Positions 24,987 to 34,354 of a stretch of 64,000 nt of DNA are shown piece by piece (position 1 is the first letter of the stretch; each line of letters begins with the position of its first letter). This DNA is from JBNPEO01 sp050490315 (GTDB lineage Bacteria; Actinomycetota; Actinomycetes; Actinomycetales; Micrococcaceae). The notes under the pieces were generated by a model. That model saw only the letters and a program-made list of their open reading frames with translations, was not told the DNA's origin and made no database searches. Location of the stretch: assembly GCF_050490315.1 (NCBI RefSeq), contig NZ_JBNPEO010000008.1, positions 62,001 through 126,000 of the forward strand, written 5' to 3'. The translations under genes were made by a program, and so were the position numbers.

Positions 24987-27008
24987 GTGGCGGATCGTGA
25001 AGAAATCAGTGTGGCAGTGGTGGGCGCCGGACCCCGCGGCAGCAGTGTTGTGGAAAGATTGCTGGCTAATTTTGCACGCGAGTTGCAGCTTTCCCCAGTA
25101 AAAAACCGTTTCCGTCGCTTACGCATTCACGTTATTGATCCGTATCAAGCCGGCCCAGGTCACGTGTGGCGTCCCGATCAGTCCCGTTTGTATGTGATGA
25201 ACACACAGTCGTTTTACCCCACGCTCATTCCAGAAGACCCCCAGGTGGCGCCAGCGTTGACCGGGGGCAGTTTTGAACAGTGGCGTGCAGCCAACGCAAG
25301 CCAGCCCGCTCAGCACCTAACAGACGGCGAACGGGCCGAGCTGCAGACTCTGAAGTCCACCGATTTCCCCTCACGCGCACTGTACGGGCGGTACTTGGCT
25401 GACACGTTTGGAGCAGTCCTGGCCGCCGCACAAAACAATGAGGCGCTCGCCGAACGGGTAGAAGTCCAAACTCACAGCGCAGAGGCAGTAAAAGTACGAC
25501 GCCGCGACCAGACTTCCGCAGTTACGCCCACCAATGGTTTCGTCGTTGGACTTTCTGACGGCACCTCCGTGAGTGTTGACCGTGTGGTGCTGGCGCTGGG
25601 GCACGTGGAATCGCGGCTGAATTCGGCCCAACAAGAACTCGCCGATGCTGCCGTCAAACTGGGGTTGCAGTACTTTCCACCAGCAGTTCCAGCCGATGTT
25701 GACTGGACCCTGATCCCGGCCCGGCAGCCTGTCCTAGTGCGGGGGATGGGCCTGAATTTCTTTGACGTGATGGGTCAACTAACGCTGGGCCGCGGTGGCA
25801 CTTTCCGGCCGGGCAAGAGGGCCGGGGAGACCTTAGAGTACATCCCTTCAGGCCAGGAGCCCATCCTCTACGCAGCCTCAAGGCGCGGTGGTCCGTACCG
25901 GGCCAAGGCTCGCCTTGATGCCTACTATGCGAGCTCCGTGCACTTGCGGTTCTTCACCGCGGATGCCGTAGCAAGTATCCAGGCTAATGATGCAGTTCCC
26001 GGGTTCGATCACGATTTCTGGCCGCTGTTGCACCGCGATGTTGTATGGACGTATTACTCCACCCTCGCAGCTCATCACCCAGACGCCGTGACGGACCGCG
26101 ATGAGTTTTTGCAGTCACTTGACTCCGCTTTGACGGCCGATGCCCAGGTAGATGTACCCGGCAATCATTGGGAGAAGGTGGTTGCTGAGCTTGTTACCCG
26201 GCACGTGGCACCTGAGCATGCGCTTAACTTGTTGGGATTGGCTACCCCGTTTGCTGGACAGAGTTTCGCCAACCGTGAGGCGTTTGATCAAGCTGTCCTG
26301 AAGTACTTGGACGAGGACGCTCTAGGCTCCGCAGCTGGCGAAAAGGACCCGGTCAAAATGGCCATCGGCGCCCTTCACCGCGGACGTGCGCTACTGAAAA
26401 CAGCAGTGGCCGACGGCGGAATCACCGAAGACTCATGGCTCGCCGAACTGCGCGGCTGGTTCGAGAGCTTTGTGGAAGGCTTGGCGTCCGGGCCCCCGGC
26501 GTTGCGCTTAGAACAGCTGACCGCACTGGTGCGGGCCGGACTTGTTCATTTTGTGGGGCCGGATCCGAGTATTTCTGTTGACAGGGCTGCGGGGCTGTTT
26601 ACCGCGAGTTCGCCGTGGGTGGCTGGTGAGGCCGTAACCGCGCGTACCGTGATTGAGGCTCTAGCGCCGAGCAACCGGGTGGCAGTGAACGAGTCAGTGC
26701 TGCTCAAACAACTTTTGGCTGATGGGCTGGTGCGCCCCCGAATGATGCTTGCAGGCGGCGGTACTCCGCTTGAAGCAACAGGCCTTGACGTGGTGCCGGG
26801 TCCGTACCGGGCTGTGAATGCACTCGGCCAGGAACAGCCAGATCTCTATGTTTTGAGTCTGCAATTGAGCGCAACACAATGGGGTACAGCCATTGCCGCT
26901 GAAGCATTTGGGCGGGACCAAACCGGAAACCCCGTTGAGGAGTACCGCAGCGGCCAACGGACCCTGCGCGACGCCGACGAGATCGCACGGCACATCCTGG
27001 GGATCTGA
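24987..27008 (+). CDS. FAD/NAD(P)-binding protein (NAD_binding_9 type)
   Basis: 673 residues. The N-terminus carries the dinucleotide-binding VAVVGAGPRGSSVVERLL, then HVIDPYQAGPGHVWRPDQSR and LYVMNTQS, which are characteristic of a large actinobacterial family of FAD/NAD(P)-binding proteins of unknown substrate. Further conserved parts are RALYGRYLADTF, VDRVVLALGHVES and PVLVRGMGLNFFDVMGQLT near residue 250. GTG start without a good ribosome site; the frame could in principle begin slightly later. It may be a flavin oxidase or monooxygenase, but nothing in the neighbourhood indicates a pathway. Monocistronic, ended by a strong hairpin. Confidence 0.8.
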   Translation: MADREEISVAVVGAGPRGSSVVERLLANFARELQLSPVKNRFRRLRIHVIDPYQAGPGHVWRPDQSRLYVMNTQSFYPTLIPEDPQVAPALTGGSFEQWRAANASQPAQHLTDGERAELQTLKSTDFPSRALYGRYLADTFGAVLAAAQNNEALAERVEVQTHSAEAVKVRRRDQTSAVTPTNGFVVGLSDGTSVSVDRVVLALGHVESRLNSAQQELADAAVKLGLQYFPPAVPADVDWTLIPARQPVLVRGMGLNFFDVMGQLTLGRGGTFRPGKRAGETLEYIPSGQEPILYAASRRGGPYRAKARLDAYYASSVHLRFFTADAVASIQANDAVPGFDHDFWPLLHRDVVWTYYSTLAAHHPDAVTDRDEFLQSLDSALTADAQVDVPGNHWEKVVAELVTRHVAPEHALNLLGLATPFAGQSFANREAFDQAVLKYLDEDALGSAAGEKDPVKMAIGALHRGRALLKTAVADGGITEDSWLAELRGWFESFVEGLASGPPALRLEQLTALVRAGLVHFVGPDPSISVDRAAGLFTASSPWVAGEAVTARTVIEALAPSNRVAVNESVLLKQLLADGLVRPRMMLAGGGTPLEATGLDVVPGPYRAVNALGQEQPDLYVLSLQLSATQWGTAIAAEAFGRDQTGNPVEEYRSGQRTLRDADEIARHILGI

Positions 27009-27023
27009 ACTCAGCCCGCACAA

Positions 27024-27073
27024 CTTAAAAAAGCATGCTCACCGCTGTTACACGGTGAGCATGCTTTTTTAAG
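27024..27073. terminator. Bidirectional terminator, long perfect hairpin
   Basis: 21-bp perfect stem (27024-27044 with 27053-27073), eight-base loop CTGTTACA, with A6 and T6 inside the outer stem so that both strands end in a T run. It separates two convergent genes. Confidence 0.92.
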
Positions 27074-27084
27074 GGTGATTCAGA

Positions 27085-30000
27085 CTAGCGGCGCAAGCAG
27101 AGCTGGTACTTCAAGAGCGCCACGCCGTATTTGATCCAACCGACCACGTCATACCACTGGGTGGGCGGAACCGGGGCAACGCACTGAACCGGAGATGGTC
27201 CAGCTTTGGCCACCGTGACAAGTACAGTGACCTTGGTTCCCGACTCGGCAGCGGTGAGCACCAGAGTACCCGTGCCAGCAGCCGCACCGTTGGGAACAGC
27301 CACGCCAACGGTGGCTGCACCTGCGCTTACCGGTACGGAACCCAGCTGGGTGACAGTCCCGGCGGCATCGGTGAACACGGCCGTGAGGCTCTTGTTCACT
27401 GGGCTACCCAGCGAGGTGAGATCCAGCTTGGACACCGTCAGGTTGATCGGGTCCTTCGGTTTGACCGTTGCTGCAGTGGTGTTGACCACGGCAACGCTGC
27501 GGCGTGCGAAGTCCGGGGAAACCGGGTTGTGAGCCTGCAGGTACTTGATCCATGCGTCACGGTCAATCAGGCCGGTGTCCTTGGTGTTGGCGCCTTCCTT
27601 GAAAATGCGGAAGTTGTCGCCACCTTGGGCCAAGAAGCTGAACGTACCAATCCGGTAGGACTTCGCCGGATCAATAGCTGCACCGTTGACCAGGATCGAG
27701 GTGATGTGGTCCCCGGCCGGGCGTGCAGCATCGTAGGTGTAGTTGACGTTTTTGGACAGACCCAGCTGCAAGTAAGTGCGGCTAGGAATGGTGCCATCAG
27801 CGTTGGTTTGCCACTGCTGCTCAAGCAGAGTCTTGAACTGTGCACCGGTCAAGGACGTGGTCCACAAGTTGTTGACGAACGGCAAAACAGCGTTTGCTTC
27901 CGCGTAGGTGATGGTTCCGTCCGGAGCGTAGTACAGCTCGCTACGCAGACCACCAGGGTTGACGACGCCGATCTCGGCACCACCTAGCGTGGGGTCCTTG
28001 AGCGTGTCCACGAGTGAATCGGCAACCAGGTTACCCAGGGTTGATTCGCTACCACGGTCATCGCGCTTGGCGGCTCCACCTGCGGGGTCGGCGCTGAATG
28101 CGGTGGTGATATCGGCTGTGACCTTGCCAATCGGCTGGCTTCCCACGGCGTCAGCAGCTGCCAGTGCCTTCTTGACGATGGCGTCGACTGCTGCAACACG
28201 GGGGTATTTAGCTACCAGGTCAACTGCTGCATCCGTGATGCGTTTGACGTTTGCAGCCTTGGAAGCAGTGACTTCCTTGGTAGCGGTATCAACGGTGAGT
28301 TGGATCTGGCCGATGTTCTCACCGTAGTTACCGGTCTGAACCACAGGACGGGTTTTGCCCGGCTGGCCGGGAACAGGTGCGTTCCAGGCATATTCCTTGT
28401 GGGTGTGGCCGGTAAAGATTGCGTCAACCTCGGGAGACGTTTCGTTGACCAGCTTCGCGAAGGATCCGCCAGCTGCCAATTCCTGCTCCAAAGTGGCTCC
28501 ATCGGGCGTACCGGAACCGGCGCCGTCGTGATCTTCAACAACAATCACATCGGCGAGCTTCTCTGCCGTGATCTTTGCAGCAGCACGGTTGATTGCCTCC
28601 ACCGGATCCCCGAAGTCCAAGTCCGAGATGCCGCCGGGGGTTACCAATGAGGGAACTTCTTGCGTCACTGTGCCGATGATGGCCACCTTGATGCCGTTGA
28701 CGTCAATCACCGTGTACTCGGGAAGGGCTGGTTCCTTGGTGCCCTTTTTGTAAACGTTCGCACCCAGGTACGGGAACTTGGCGTTAGTGCCACCGTTGAT
28801 CACCCGGTCGCGCAAATCAGCCCAGCCGCCGTCGAACTCGTGGTTACCCACAGCCGAAGCTCGAGTCTCAAGCGCATTGAGGACGTCAATGGTGGGCTGG
28901 TCCTTCGCTACCGCCGAAGCGAACAAGGAAGCGCCGATGTTGTCACCGGCGGACAGCAGCGCAGTTGCGCCAGGTGCCGCGGCGGCACGGAGCTTCTCAA
29001 CGGTTCCCGCGAAGTTGACAGTGTTTGAATCGATCCGGCCGTGGAAGTCATTGATACCCAAAAGGTTCAAGTCAACCGTGGCCGGGGTTGCTGGCAGGTC
29101 CAGGCCAACCACCACTGGGTCGTGGTCGGACGCCCGGAACTGATCTGGAGCGTAGTAGTCGGTGACATTGTTGTTGTAGCGGCTGTACTCAAGGGCTACG
29201 GATTCAACTGAGTTGATGTTCCAAATGTCAGTACCGGTGACTACAGCGTTGGCTTCCGGGGAAGCCAGAATGTGGTCAAGGGATCCCACCAGTCCACCGA
29301 AGAGGTAGGAGTGCTTGGCGGAGCCGTCAGCGTTTTTGGCCTTCTCATCTTGGTTGACGTAACCAGCGGCCGTAAGGACGTTGATTGGGTCTTCCTTGGC
29401 GTAGGAGTTGAAGTCGCCAATCAGGAAGACCTTGTTGGTGCCCTTGTCCTGCTTCAACTGATCAGCAAATGCCACGAGCGCTTTGGCCTGTGCGGTGCGT
29501 GCCAGGTTGGAGTTGCCTTGGCCCTGATCGGTGTCATCGGGAGTTGCTGCGGAACCTTTGGACTTGAAGTGGTTGGCAATCGCGATGAACTTCTTGTCAT
29601 CACTTGCTCCAACCGGCTTGAACACCTGGGCCAAAGGCTTACGTGCGCTCGCAAAAGCAACGGTGTCGTTAAGGATGATGGATTCGCCCACCGGCTCAGC
29701 GGCGGCCTTTTTGTAAATAAATGCAGTACGAATCATGTCTTCATCGGCCAGCGGCGGTGCGTTGGCAGGTGTGTGAACATAGTCCCAAACGCCCGGGGTC
29801 ACAACATTGAGTGCCGCAACCAGTTGGGAGAGCGCGTCGTCACGGTTTTTGGCGAACTGAGCGGAGTTTTCAACTTCCATCAGCGTCACTACATCGGCGC
29901 CGGACTTGGAAATCGCTGCAACAATCTTGTCTTGCTGTCGCTTGAGGTTCTCAGCATTCGCAGCACCGCGAGCGTCACAGCCGCCCTTGATGCTGATGGG

Positions 30001-31626
30001 TGCACCGGCACGGTCGGTGTAGTAGGTGCAACCGCTGAGCTGATCGCCGGTGGTGGTGAAGTAGTTCAGGACGTTGAAGGAGGCAAGCTTTAAGTTGCCT
30101 CCCACGGCGGCCGGAGTCTGAGCGCGTGTATCACCAAAGCTGACCGGCTGAACGCTGGCAGCGTTGGAAGGGGTTAGCTGCGTGAGCGGCTGGAACTTCC
30201 ACGCGTTGTTTGCGTAGCCCAGCACCACATTGGTTTTGACACTAACCGGTGCACCAACACGGACGTGATCCGTGGTGGTCAAGTACGGCAGAGGCAAAGC
30301 TTTGTTCGCGGTGCTGCCCAAGAAGTTGGTGGTGGCACCGTCGTCGAGCTTGATGCCGCGCACTGCATTGTCAGCAACCGTTGCGTTGTATTCAGCCGAA
30401 CCGTAAGGCGCGACGGCGGTGGGCTGCGGCAAAGCGGTGGTTCCGCCAGCCAAGCCGATTTCACCGTACTGGTTTAACGAGTAGTTATCGCTCACAGTCA
30501 TAGGGCCTTGAGGTGCTAGGAGCATACCTTCAAGGGACTCGCGGACTGTCTCTGAAGCGGGCAGGGTGAAGGTGGTGGCCTTGACCTCTGGTGCGGCTTC
30601 GGTGAGTTGCTTGAGGTCCGCAGCAGCGGCGACGTTCAGCTGCGTCATACCGAAGTATTCGGCTACCGCTCCGGTGACCTGGACGTAGTCGCCGATTTTC
30701 ACTGATGCAACCGTGGCGGGTGAGTAGACAAAGATGCCGTCAGATGCGGTGTGTGTGGCTGGATCCAAATCGCCACCGGTGCCGGGGGTCTGAATGTAGT
30801 AGCCGTTTATTCCGCCAGTGGGGAACGCTGCGGTGACTTTGCCAAGCGTAGAAACGGTGCTGCCGACCATGGAAGAGGCGGTGCCGGTTCCTTGGATTTC
30901 GGCAATGGGTTTGGTGCCAACCGGGTCAACGGGCGGATCTACCGGGGGATCAACAGGTGCCGTTGCCGAGCCCTGAGGGGTGATCGAAGCGTTGAGGGTG
31001 AAGTCTGCGGAGTTGTCATTCGTGTCAGCAAAGTTGGTGCGGTTCAGGCTTTTAACGTCGGTGTTTCCGGACGGGGCTGTTGCCGCCTTTGTCTCAAAAG
31101 TGTTTGAGGTTCCGTAACCGAGAATGTCTGCAACACCGTCTGGCTCAATCACCGAACCGACAGCCAAGGGGTTCACTGCGGTGGCTTGTTTGGCCAAGAG
31201 TACGGTGCCGGAAGTGCCTGAGGGATTAAAGGCGGTGGAAGTAGTGTCCGCTGCGGGAAGATCAGCTGCGGTAGAGGTTGCGCTGTTGGTGGCGCCCTTG
31301 ATCAGGTAGTAGCCCTTGGCGGGGATGGTTCCTGCAAGGGGAGCAACACCGTTGGGGGCCGCGGTGCCGGTGCCTGAACGGTACTGGAGTGACCAGCCGT
31401 CTAGAGAAACAGGTGCGTCAGAGCTGTTGTAGAGCTCAACGAACTTGTTTTTGTAAGCGGCCCCGGCGCTACCGCCACTGAGATAGGCCTCGTTGATAAC
31501 AACTGGCGAAGTGCCTGCTGCGACTGCGGCATCTACGGCAAATGCCGGCGCCGCTGACAGCGGAGCTGCAATTAGCCCTGCCGCCAGGACTGTGCCAAGC
31601 GCAGCCCGTGTGGTGGAGTGATTCAT
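27085..31626 (-). CDS. Secreted ExeM/NucH-type endonuclease fused to a 5'-nucleotidase
   Basis: 1,513 residues. A Sec signal peptide opens the protein (AALGTVLAAGLIAAPLSA, probable cleavage near AFAVDA). Next come a lamin-tail-like domain (about 35-150, VINEAYLSGG, FVELYNSSDAPVSLDGWSLQY), a PVDPP linker near 225-236, an OB-type segment, an endonuclease/exonuclease/phosphatase domain (about 505-840, with LASFNVLNYF, TLMEVEN, GDFNSYAKED, SDHDPVVVG), a UshA-like metallophosphatase (about 850-1150, LLGINDFHGRID, LLSAGDNIG, AVGNHEFDGG), its C-terminal domain (about 1160-1370) and an Ig-like repeat. No LPXTG anchor. It should degrade extracellular nucleic acid and release nucleosides and phosphate. 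The longer frame upstream of ATG 31626 lacks coding character. Ribosome site is weak (GAAAG). Confidence 0.93.
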   Translation of the reverse strand: MNHSTTRAALGTVLAAGLIAAPLSAAPAFAVDAAVAAGTSPVVINEAYLSGGSAGAAYKNKFVELYNSSDAPVSLDGWSLQYRSGTGTAAPNGVAPLAGTIPAKGYYLIKGATNSATSTAADLPAADTTSTAFNPSGTSGTVLLAKQATAVNPLAVGSVIEPDGVADILGYGTSNTFETKAATAPSGNTDVKSLNRTNFADTNDNSADFTLNASITPQGSATAPVDPPVDPPVDPVGTKPIAEIQGTGTASSMVGSTVSTLGKVTAAFPTGGINGYYIQTPGTGGDLDPATHTASDGIFVYSPATVASVKIGDYVQVTGAVAEYFGMTQLNVAAAADLKQLTEAAPEVKATTFTLPASETVRESLEGMLLAPQGPMTVSDNYSLNQYGEIGLAGGTTALPQPTAVAPYGSAEYNATVADNAVRGIKLDDGATTNFLGSTANKALPLPYLTTTDHVRVGAPVSVKTNVVLGYANNAWKFQPLTQLTPSNAASVQPVSFGDTRAQTPAAVGGNLKLASFNVLNYFTTTGDQLSGCTYYTDRAGAPISIKGGCDARGAANAENLKRQQDKIVAAISKSGADVVTLMEVENSAQFAKNRDDALSQLVAALNVVTPGVWDYVHTPANAPPLADEDMIRTAFIYKKAAAEPVGESIILNDTVAFASARKPLAQVFKPVGASDDKKFIAIANHFKSKGSAATPDDTDQGQGNSNLARTAQAKALVAFADQLKQDKGTNKVFLIGDFNSYAKEDPINVLTAAGYVNQDEKAKNADGSAKHSYLFGGLVGSLDHILASPEANAVVTGTDIWNINSVESVALEYSRYNNNVTDYYAPDQFRASDHDPVVVGLDLPATPATVDLNLLGINDFHGRIDSNTVNFAGTVEKLRAAAAPGATALLSAGDNIGASLFASAVAKDQPTIDVLNALETRASAVGNHEFDGGWADLRDRVINGGTNAKFPYLGANVYKKGTKEPALPEYTVIDVNGIKVAIIGTVTQEVPSLVTPGGISDLDFGDPVEAINRAAAKITAEKLADVIVVEDHDGAGSGTPDGATLEQELAAGGSFAKLVNETSPEVDAIFTGHTHKEYAWNAPVPGQPGKTRPVVQTGNYGENIGQIQLTVDTATKEVTASKAANVKRITDAAVDLVAKYPRVAAVDAIVKKALAAADAVGSQPIGKVTADITTAFSADPAGGAAKRDDRGSESTLGNLVADSLVDTLKDPTLGGAEIGVVNPGGLRSELYYAPDGTITYAEANAVLPFVNNLWTTSLTGAQFKTLLEQQWQTNADGTIPSRTYLQLGLSKNVNYTYDAARPAGDHITSILVNGAAIDPAKSYRIGTFSFLAQGGDNFRIFKEGANTKDTGLIDRDAWIKYLQAHNPVSPDFARRSVAVVNTTAATVKPKDPINLTVSKLDLTSLGSPVNKSLTAVFTDAAGTVTQLGSVPVSAGAATVGVAVPNGAAAGTGTLVLTAAESGTKVTVLVTVAKAGPSPVQCVAPVPPTQWYDVVGWIKYGVALLKYQLCLRR

Positions 31627-31979
31627 TCGTTTACTTTCACTGTGGTGCCCCTTGGGGAGCGGGGCATTTATCCAGTGCCGGAGGGGTGCCACCGGCAGTA
31701 GGCCGATCAATGTATTCGGCCAGACGTGTCCACGGGAGATCCAAACAGCCCAGGGTGAACGCGAGATTGCCATACGGTAGGTTCTGGTGTCGAGGCCAGA
31801 GCTGCCGCGGGATTTTCGTGTCAACGGGCGATTCGGAAAGGCCGAGTTGCGCGTGTGTGAAGCGGGTCACGCCCACGATGGCTGAGCATAACGCAAAAAC
31901 CGCCCAGCGCCTTGTCAACAAGAGTTGAGCTGGCGCTGGCCGGTTGAGGTCAAGCAAGTGTTGTGTTGTTCTTTGGCTA
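31627..31979. other. Intergenic region upstream of the secreted nuclease gene
   Basis: 353 bp between two minus-strand genes. It contains the VOC gene terminator (31904-31939) and one perfect GGTGAAC heptamer (31754-31760), which resembles half of an actinobacterial PHO box but has no good 11-bp-spaced partner. Nothing else recognised. Confidence 0.5.
31895..31939 (-). terminator. Terminator of the VOC gene
   Basis: CCAGCGCC (31904-31911) pairs with GGCGCTGG (31932-31939). On the minus strand the stem is followed within a few bases by TTTTT. Confidence 0.6.
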
Positions 31980-32762
31980 TTAGCCCTGCGGCATGTTCTG
32001 AATCAGCTTAAAAACCGCACCGCTGGCATCAGCCAGTGTTGCCATCCGGCCAAAGGGAGTGTCTTCGGCCGGAGTTAGGACCTGAGCCCCGCTGTTCGTG
32101 GCCACAGTGACGCTGTCACCGGTGCTGTCCACCACAAAGTAGACGTGCCAGCTGGAGGGGGCTCCATCGGCTAGGTCAGCTGCGGCGTCGTAGATTCCGG
32201 CTACTGAGTCATTCCCGGCACCCAAGGTGGTGTATTTGAATTCGGGGGAGTCGGCCATGGTTGTGGTGTCCCAGCCGAAGGCCTTTTGGTAAAACTCCAC
32301 GGCTGCCGGGTAGTTGTTGGTGTGTAGTTCGTGCCAACCTGGTGCACCGGGCTCGGCAGCAACCTCATACCCCTTGTGGGCGCCAGCTTCCCAAGCGCCA
32401 ATAGCCGCGCCAGAGGGGTCTCCAAAGATCGCCATCCGGCCCTGGTCGGGAACGGTGTGGGGAGGCATAAACACTTGGCCGCCGTTTTCGCTGACAGCGG
32501 CGGCGGTTGCATCAGCGTCCTCGGTGAGGAGGTATGTAGACCAAACGTCAGGCATGTCTGCCATGTCCTCTTGCTTCTGCATGAGGCCAGCAACTGATTT
32601 GCCGTCCTTAAAAGCCATCACGTAGCCGCCGTACTTCTCTTCGTCACCGCTTTGAAAAGTCCAGCCTAGGAGCTCGCCGTAGAACTCCTTCGCTTGTTCA
32701 ATGTCTGAGGTCATGAGGTCAATCCAGCAGGGGGCGCCGGCATTGATCTTGGGAGAAGGCAT
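31980..32762 (-). CDS. VOC-family protein with two glyoxalase-like domains
   Basis: 260 residues in two similar halves. Half one starts GAPCWIDLMTSDIEQAKEFYGELLGW; half two starts GWHELHTNNYPAAVEFYQKAFGW. Each has the beta-alpha-beta-beta-beta pattern and a GRMAxxxDxSGA ending (GRMAIFGDPSGAAIG and GRMATLADASGAVF). Related proteins bind or modify small molecules, or give resistance, but no substrate can be named. The usual metal-binding His of each half is not obvious in half one. ATG start, with GAAAGTGAG about seven bases upstream. Monocistronic. Confidence 0.85.
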   Translation of the reverse strand: MPSPKINAGAPCWIDLMTSDIEQAKEFYGELLGWTFQSGDEEKYGGYVMAFKDGKSVAGLMQKQEDMADMPDVWSTYLLTEDADATAAAVSENGGQVFMPPHTVPDQGRMAIFGDPSGAAIGAWEAGAHKGYEVAAEPGAPGWHELHTNNYPAAVEFYQKAFGWDTTTMADSPEFKYTTLGAGNDSVAGIYDAAADLADGAPSSWHVYFVVDSTGDSVTVATNSGAQVLTPAEDTPFGRMATLADASGAVFKLIQNMPQG

Positions 32763-32900
32763 AACTACTCACTTTCTATGGACGGCGCTGGGCGGTCCGG
32801 AGGGAAGAAAGGTTGGGCAAGGAAAAGAATGTTCAACCAAGCCTGACTTTATGCGTGGTCACTGACAGTTTCAATGGCCTTTGGCTGGCTCCGGATACAG

Positions 32901-32938
32901 CTCAGGCGGCCCCGTTTCCGGGGCCGCCTGAGTTTTTA
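32901..32938. terminator. Strong hairpin near tRNA-Ser(TGA)
   Basis: CTCAGGCGGCCCCG (32901-32914) and CGGGGCCGCCTGAG (32919-32932) form a 14-bp perfect stem with a four-base loop. The T5 run lies on the plus strand, although the adjacent tRNA is on the minus strand and no plus-strand gene precedes it. It probably still ends the tRNA transcript. Confidence 0.7.
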
Positions 32939-32940
32939 CG

Positions 32941-33028
32941 CGGAAGGTATGGGATTTGAACCCATGAGACGGGGTTACCGCCTACTAGTTTTCAAGACTA
33001 GCTCCTTCGGCCGCTCGGACAACCTTCC
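32941..33028 (-). tRNA. tRNA-Ser(TGA)
   Basis: 88-base class II tRNA on the minus strand. Acceptor stem GGAAGGT/ACCTTCC, anticodon loop CTTGAAA (anticodon TGA), long variable arm, T-loop GGTTCAAATCC, discriminator G. CCA is not encoded. Confidence 0.96.
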
Positions 33029-33225
33029 CTGCGCATAAGTGTTTCACAAGCCGTGCGTGCGGCAAAAACCGGCAGGTTTCGCAGACAAAATACTGCGGAG
33101 AGTGTCAAGCAAATAGAATGGAACTTTGCCGCCGTTTGCGTCGTGGCAATGTGCCCGTAGTTCTCCCGCCGATCGGTTGGGAGTGGCGGTCATGAAGCAA
33201 GCAACCCCCAATGCTGGAGTGAATG

Positions 33226-34209
33226 ATGAAGGCTGTTTTTGTAACGGAACCGGGTGGGCCTGAGGTCCTTGAGGTGCGTGACGTTCCAGCTCCGGTTCCG
33301 GGTCCAGGTGAGGTGCTGATCGACGTCGTAGCTGCTGGGTTGAACCGTGCAGACGTTCAACAGCGCAAAGGCCACTACCCGCCGCCGCCAGGTGCCTCAG
33401 AAATTTTGGGTCTAGAAGTCTCCGGCCGGATCTCCGGTTTTGGCCCGGGCGTTGCTAAGCCGTTCTCCAAGGGGGACAAGGTTGTTGCGCTGCTCGCAGG
33501 CGGTGGCTATGCCCAGCAGGTCGCCGTCCCGGCCGAGCAAGTTTTGCGCATTCCTGAGGGCGTTGACCTGGTCACCGCTGCGTCCTTGCCGGAAGTCGCC
33601 GCCACGGTCTATTCAAACTTGTATATGACGGCCCAGCTGCAGGCTGGTGAGACCGTGTTGATTCACGGTGCCACCGGCGGGATTGGCACGATGGCCATTC
33701 AAATGGCCAAGGCTTTTGGTGCGGTGGTGGCCACGACGGCAGGTAGTCAAGAAAAAGTCAGTACCGCCAAGGCGTACCTGAACGCCGATATTGCCATCGA
33801 TTACACACGCGAGGACTTTGTTGACAGTCTCCGCGCCCAAAACGGTGGCAAAGGCGCAGACGTAATCCTCGACGTCGTAGGTGCCAAGTACTTGGATAAG
33901 AACATTGACGCGTTGGAGACTTACGGCCGTCTAGTGGTCATTGGGCTCCAAGGTGGGCGCCGCGCTGAGCTGGATCTTGGCAAGCTACTGGCCAAGCGTC
34001 TGGCCGTCATTGGCACCAGTTTGCGCCCACGCGCCGTGGCAGAAAAGGGTGTGATTATGGATGCCGTGCGTGACGCCGTCTGGCCGCTGGTTGCCGATGG
34101 CACTGTGAAACCGCTGGTTGCCAAAACCTTCGCGCTGGACCAGGTTCGAGCCGCGCACCGGTATTTCGATTCAGGCGATCATGTGGGCAAGGTACTTCTA
34201 CTGCTCTAG
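33226..34209 (+). CDS. NAD(P)H:quinone oxidoreductase, zinc-free MDR family
   Basis: 327 residues of the medium-chain dehydrogenase superfamily, closest in pattern to PIG3/quinone oxidoreductases. Seen: MKAVFVTEPGGPEVLEVRDVP at the N-terminus, AGLNRADVQQRKGHYPPPPGAS, the quinone oxidoreductase signature region ETVLIHGATGGIGTMAIQMAKAFGAVV near residue 145, and a C-terminal VAKTFALDQVRAAHRYFDSGDHVGKVLL. No zinc-ligand Cys cluster, as expected. I choose the second of two adjacent ATGs because GGAG lies six bases before it. NADPH-dependent reduction of quinones is predicted. A PadR regulator follows. Confidence 0.9.
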   Translation: MKAVFVTEPGGPEVLEVRDVPAPVPGPGEVLIDVVAAGLNRADVQQRKGHYPPPPGASEILGLEVSGRISGFGPGVAKPFSKGDKVVALLAGGGYAQQVAVPAEQVLRIPEGVDLVTAASLPEVAATVYSNLYMTAQLQAGETVLIHGATGGIGTMAIQMAKAFGAVVATTAGSQEKVSTAKAYLNADIAIDYTREDFVDSLRAQNGGKGADVILDVVGAKYLDKNIDALETYGRLVVIGLQGGRRAELDLGKLLAKRLAVIGTSLRPRAVAEKGVIMDAVRDAVWPLVADGTVKPLVAKTFALDQVRAAHRYFDSGDHVGKVLLLL

Positions 34210-34354
34210 TCGGCTAGCGAATTTGGCCGGCGGCGAATCGCGTTGTGATTGATTGACGTCCTCGCTGCCACTACGCTCGATCTATACGCAGTATGCATCC
34301 GTCTTTGGGGGGCGGATGTTTGCCGCGGAATCGCTAGCCCAGCAAAAGGAACTT

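Noticed and set aside
29272..30093. 273-codon frame antisense to the secreted nuclease gene
   Set aside because: It is the complement of a strongly conserved coding region, with composition explained by the opposite strand.
22525..33028. tRNA-Ser genes as integration sites of mobile elements
   Set aside because: No integrase, direct repeat of a tRNA end or foreign gene block is present next to them.
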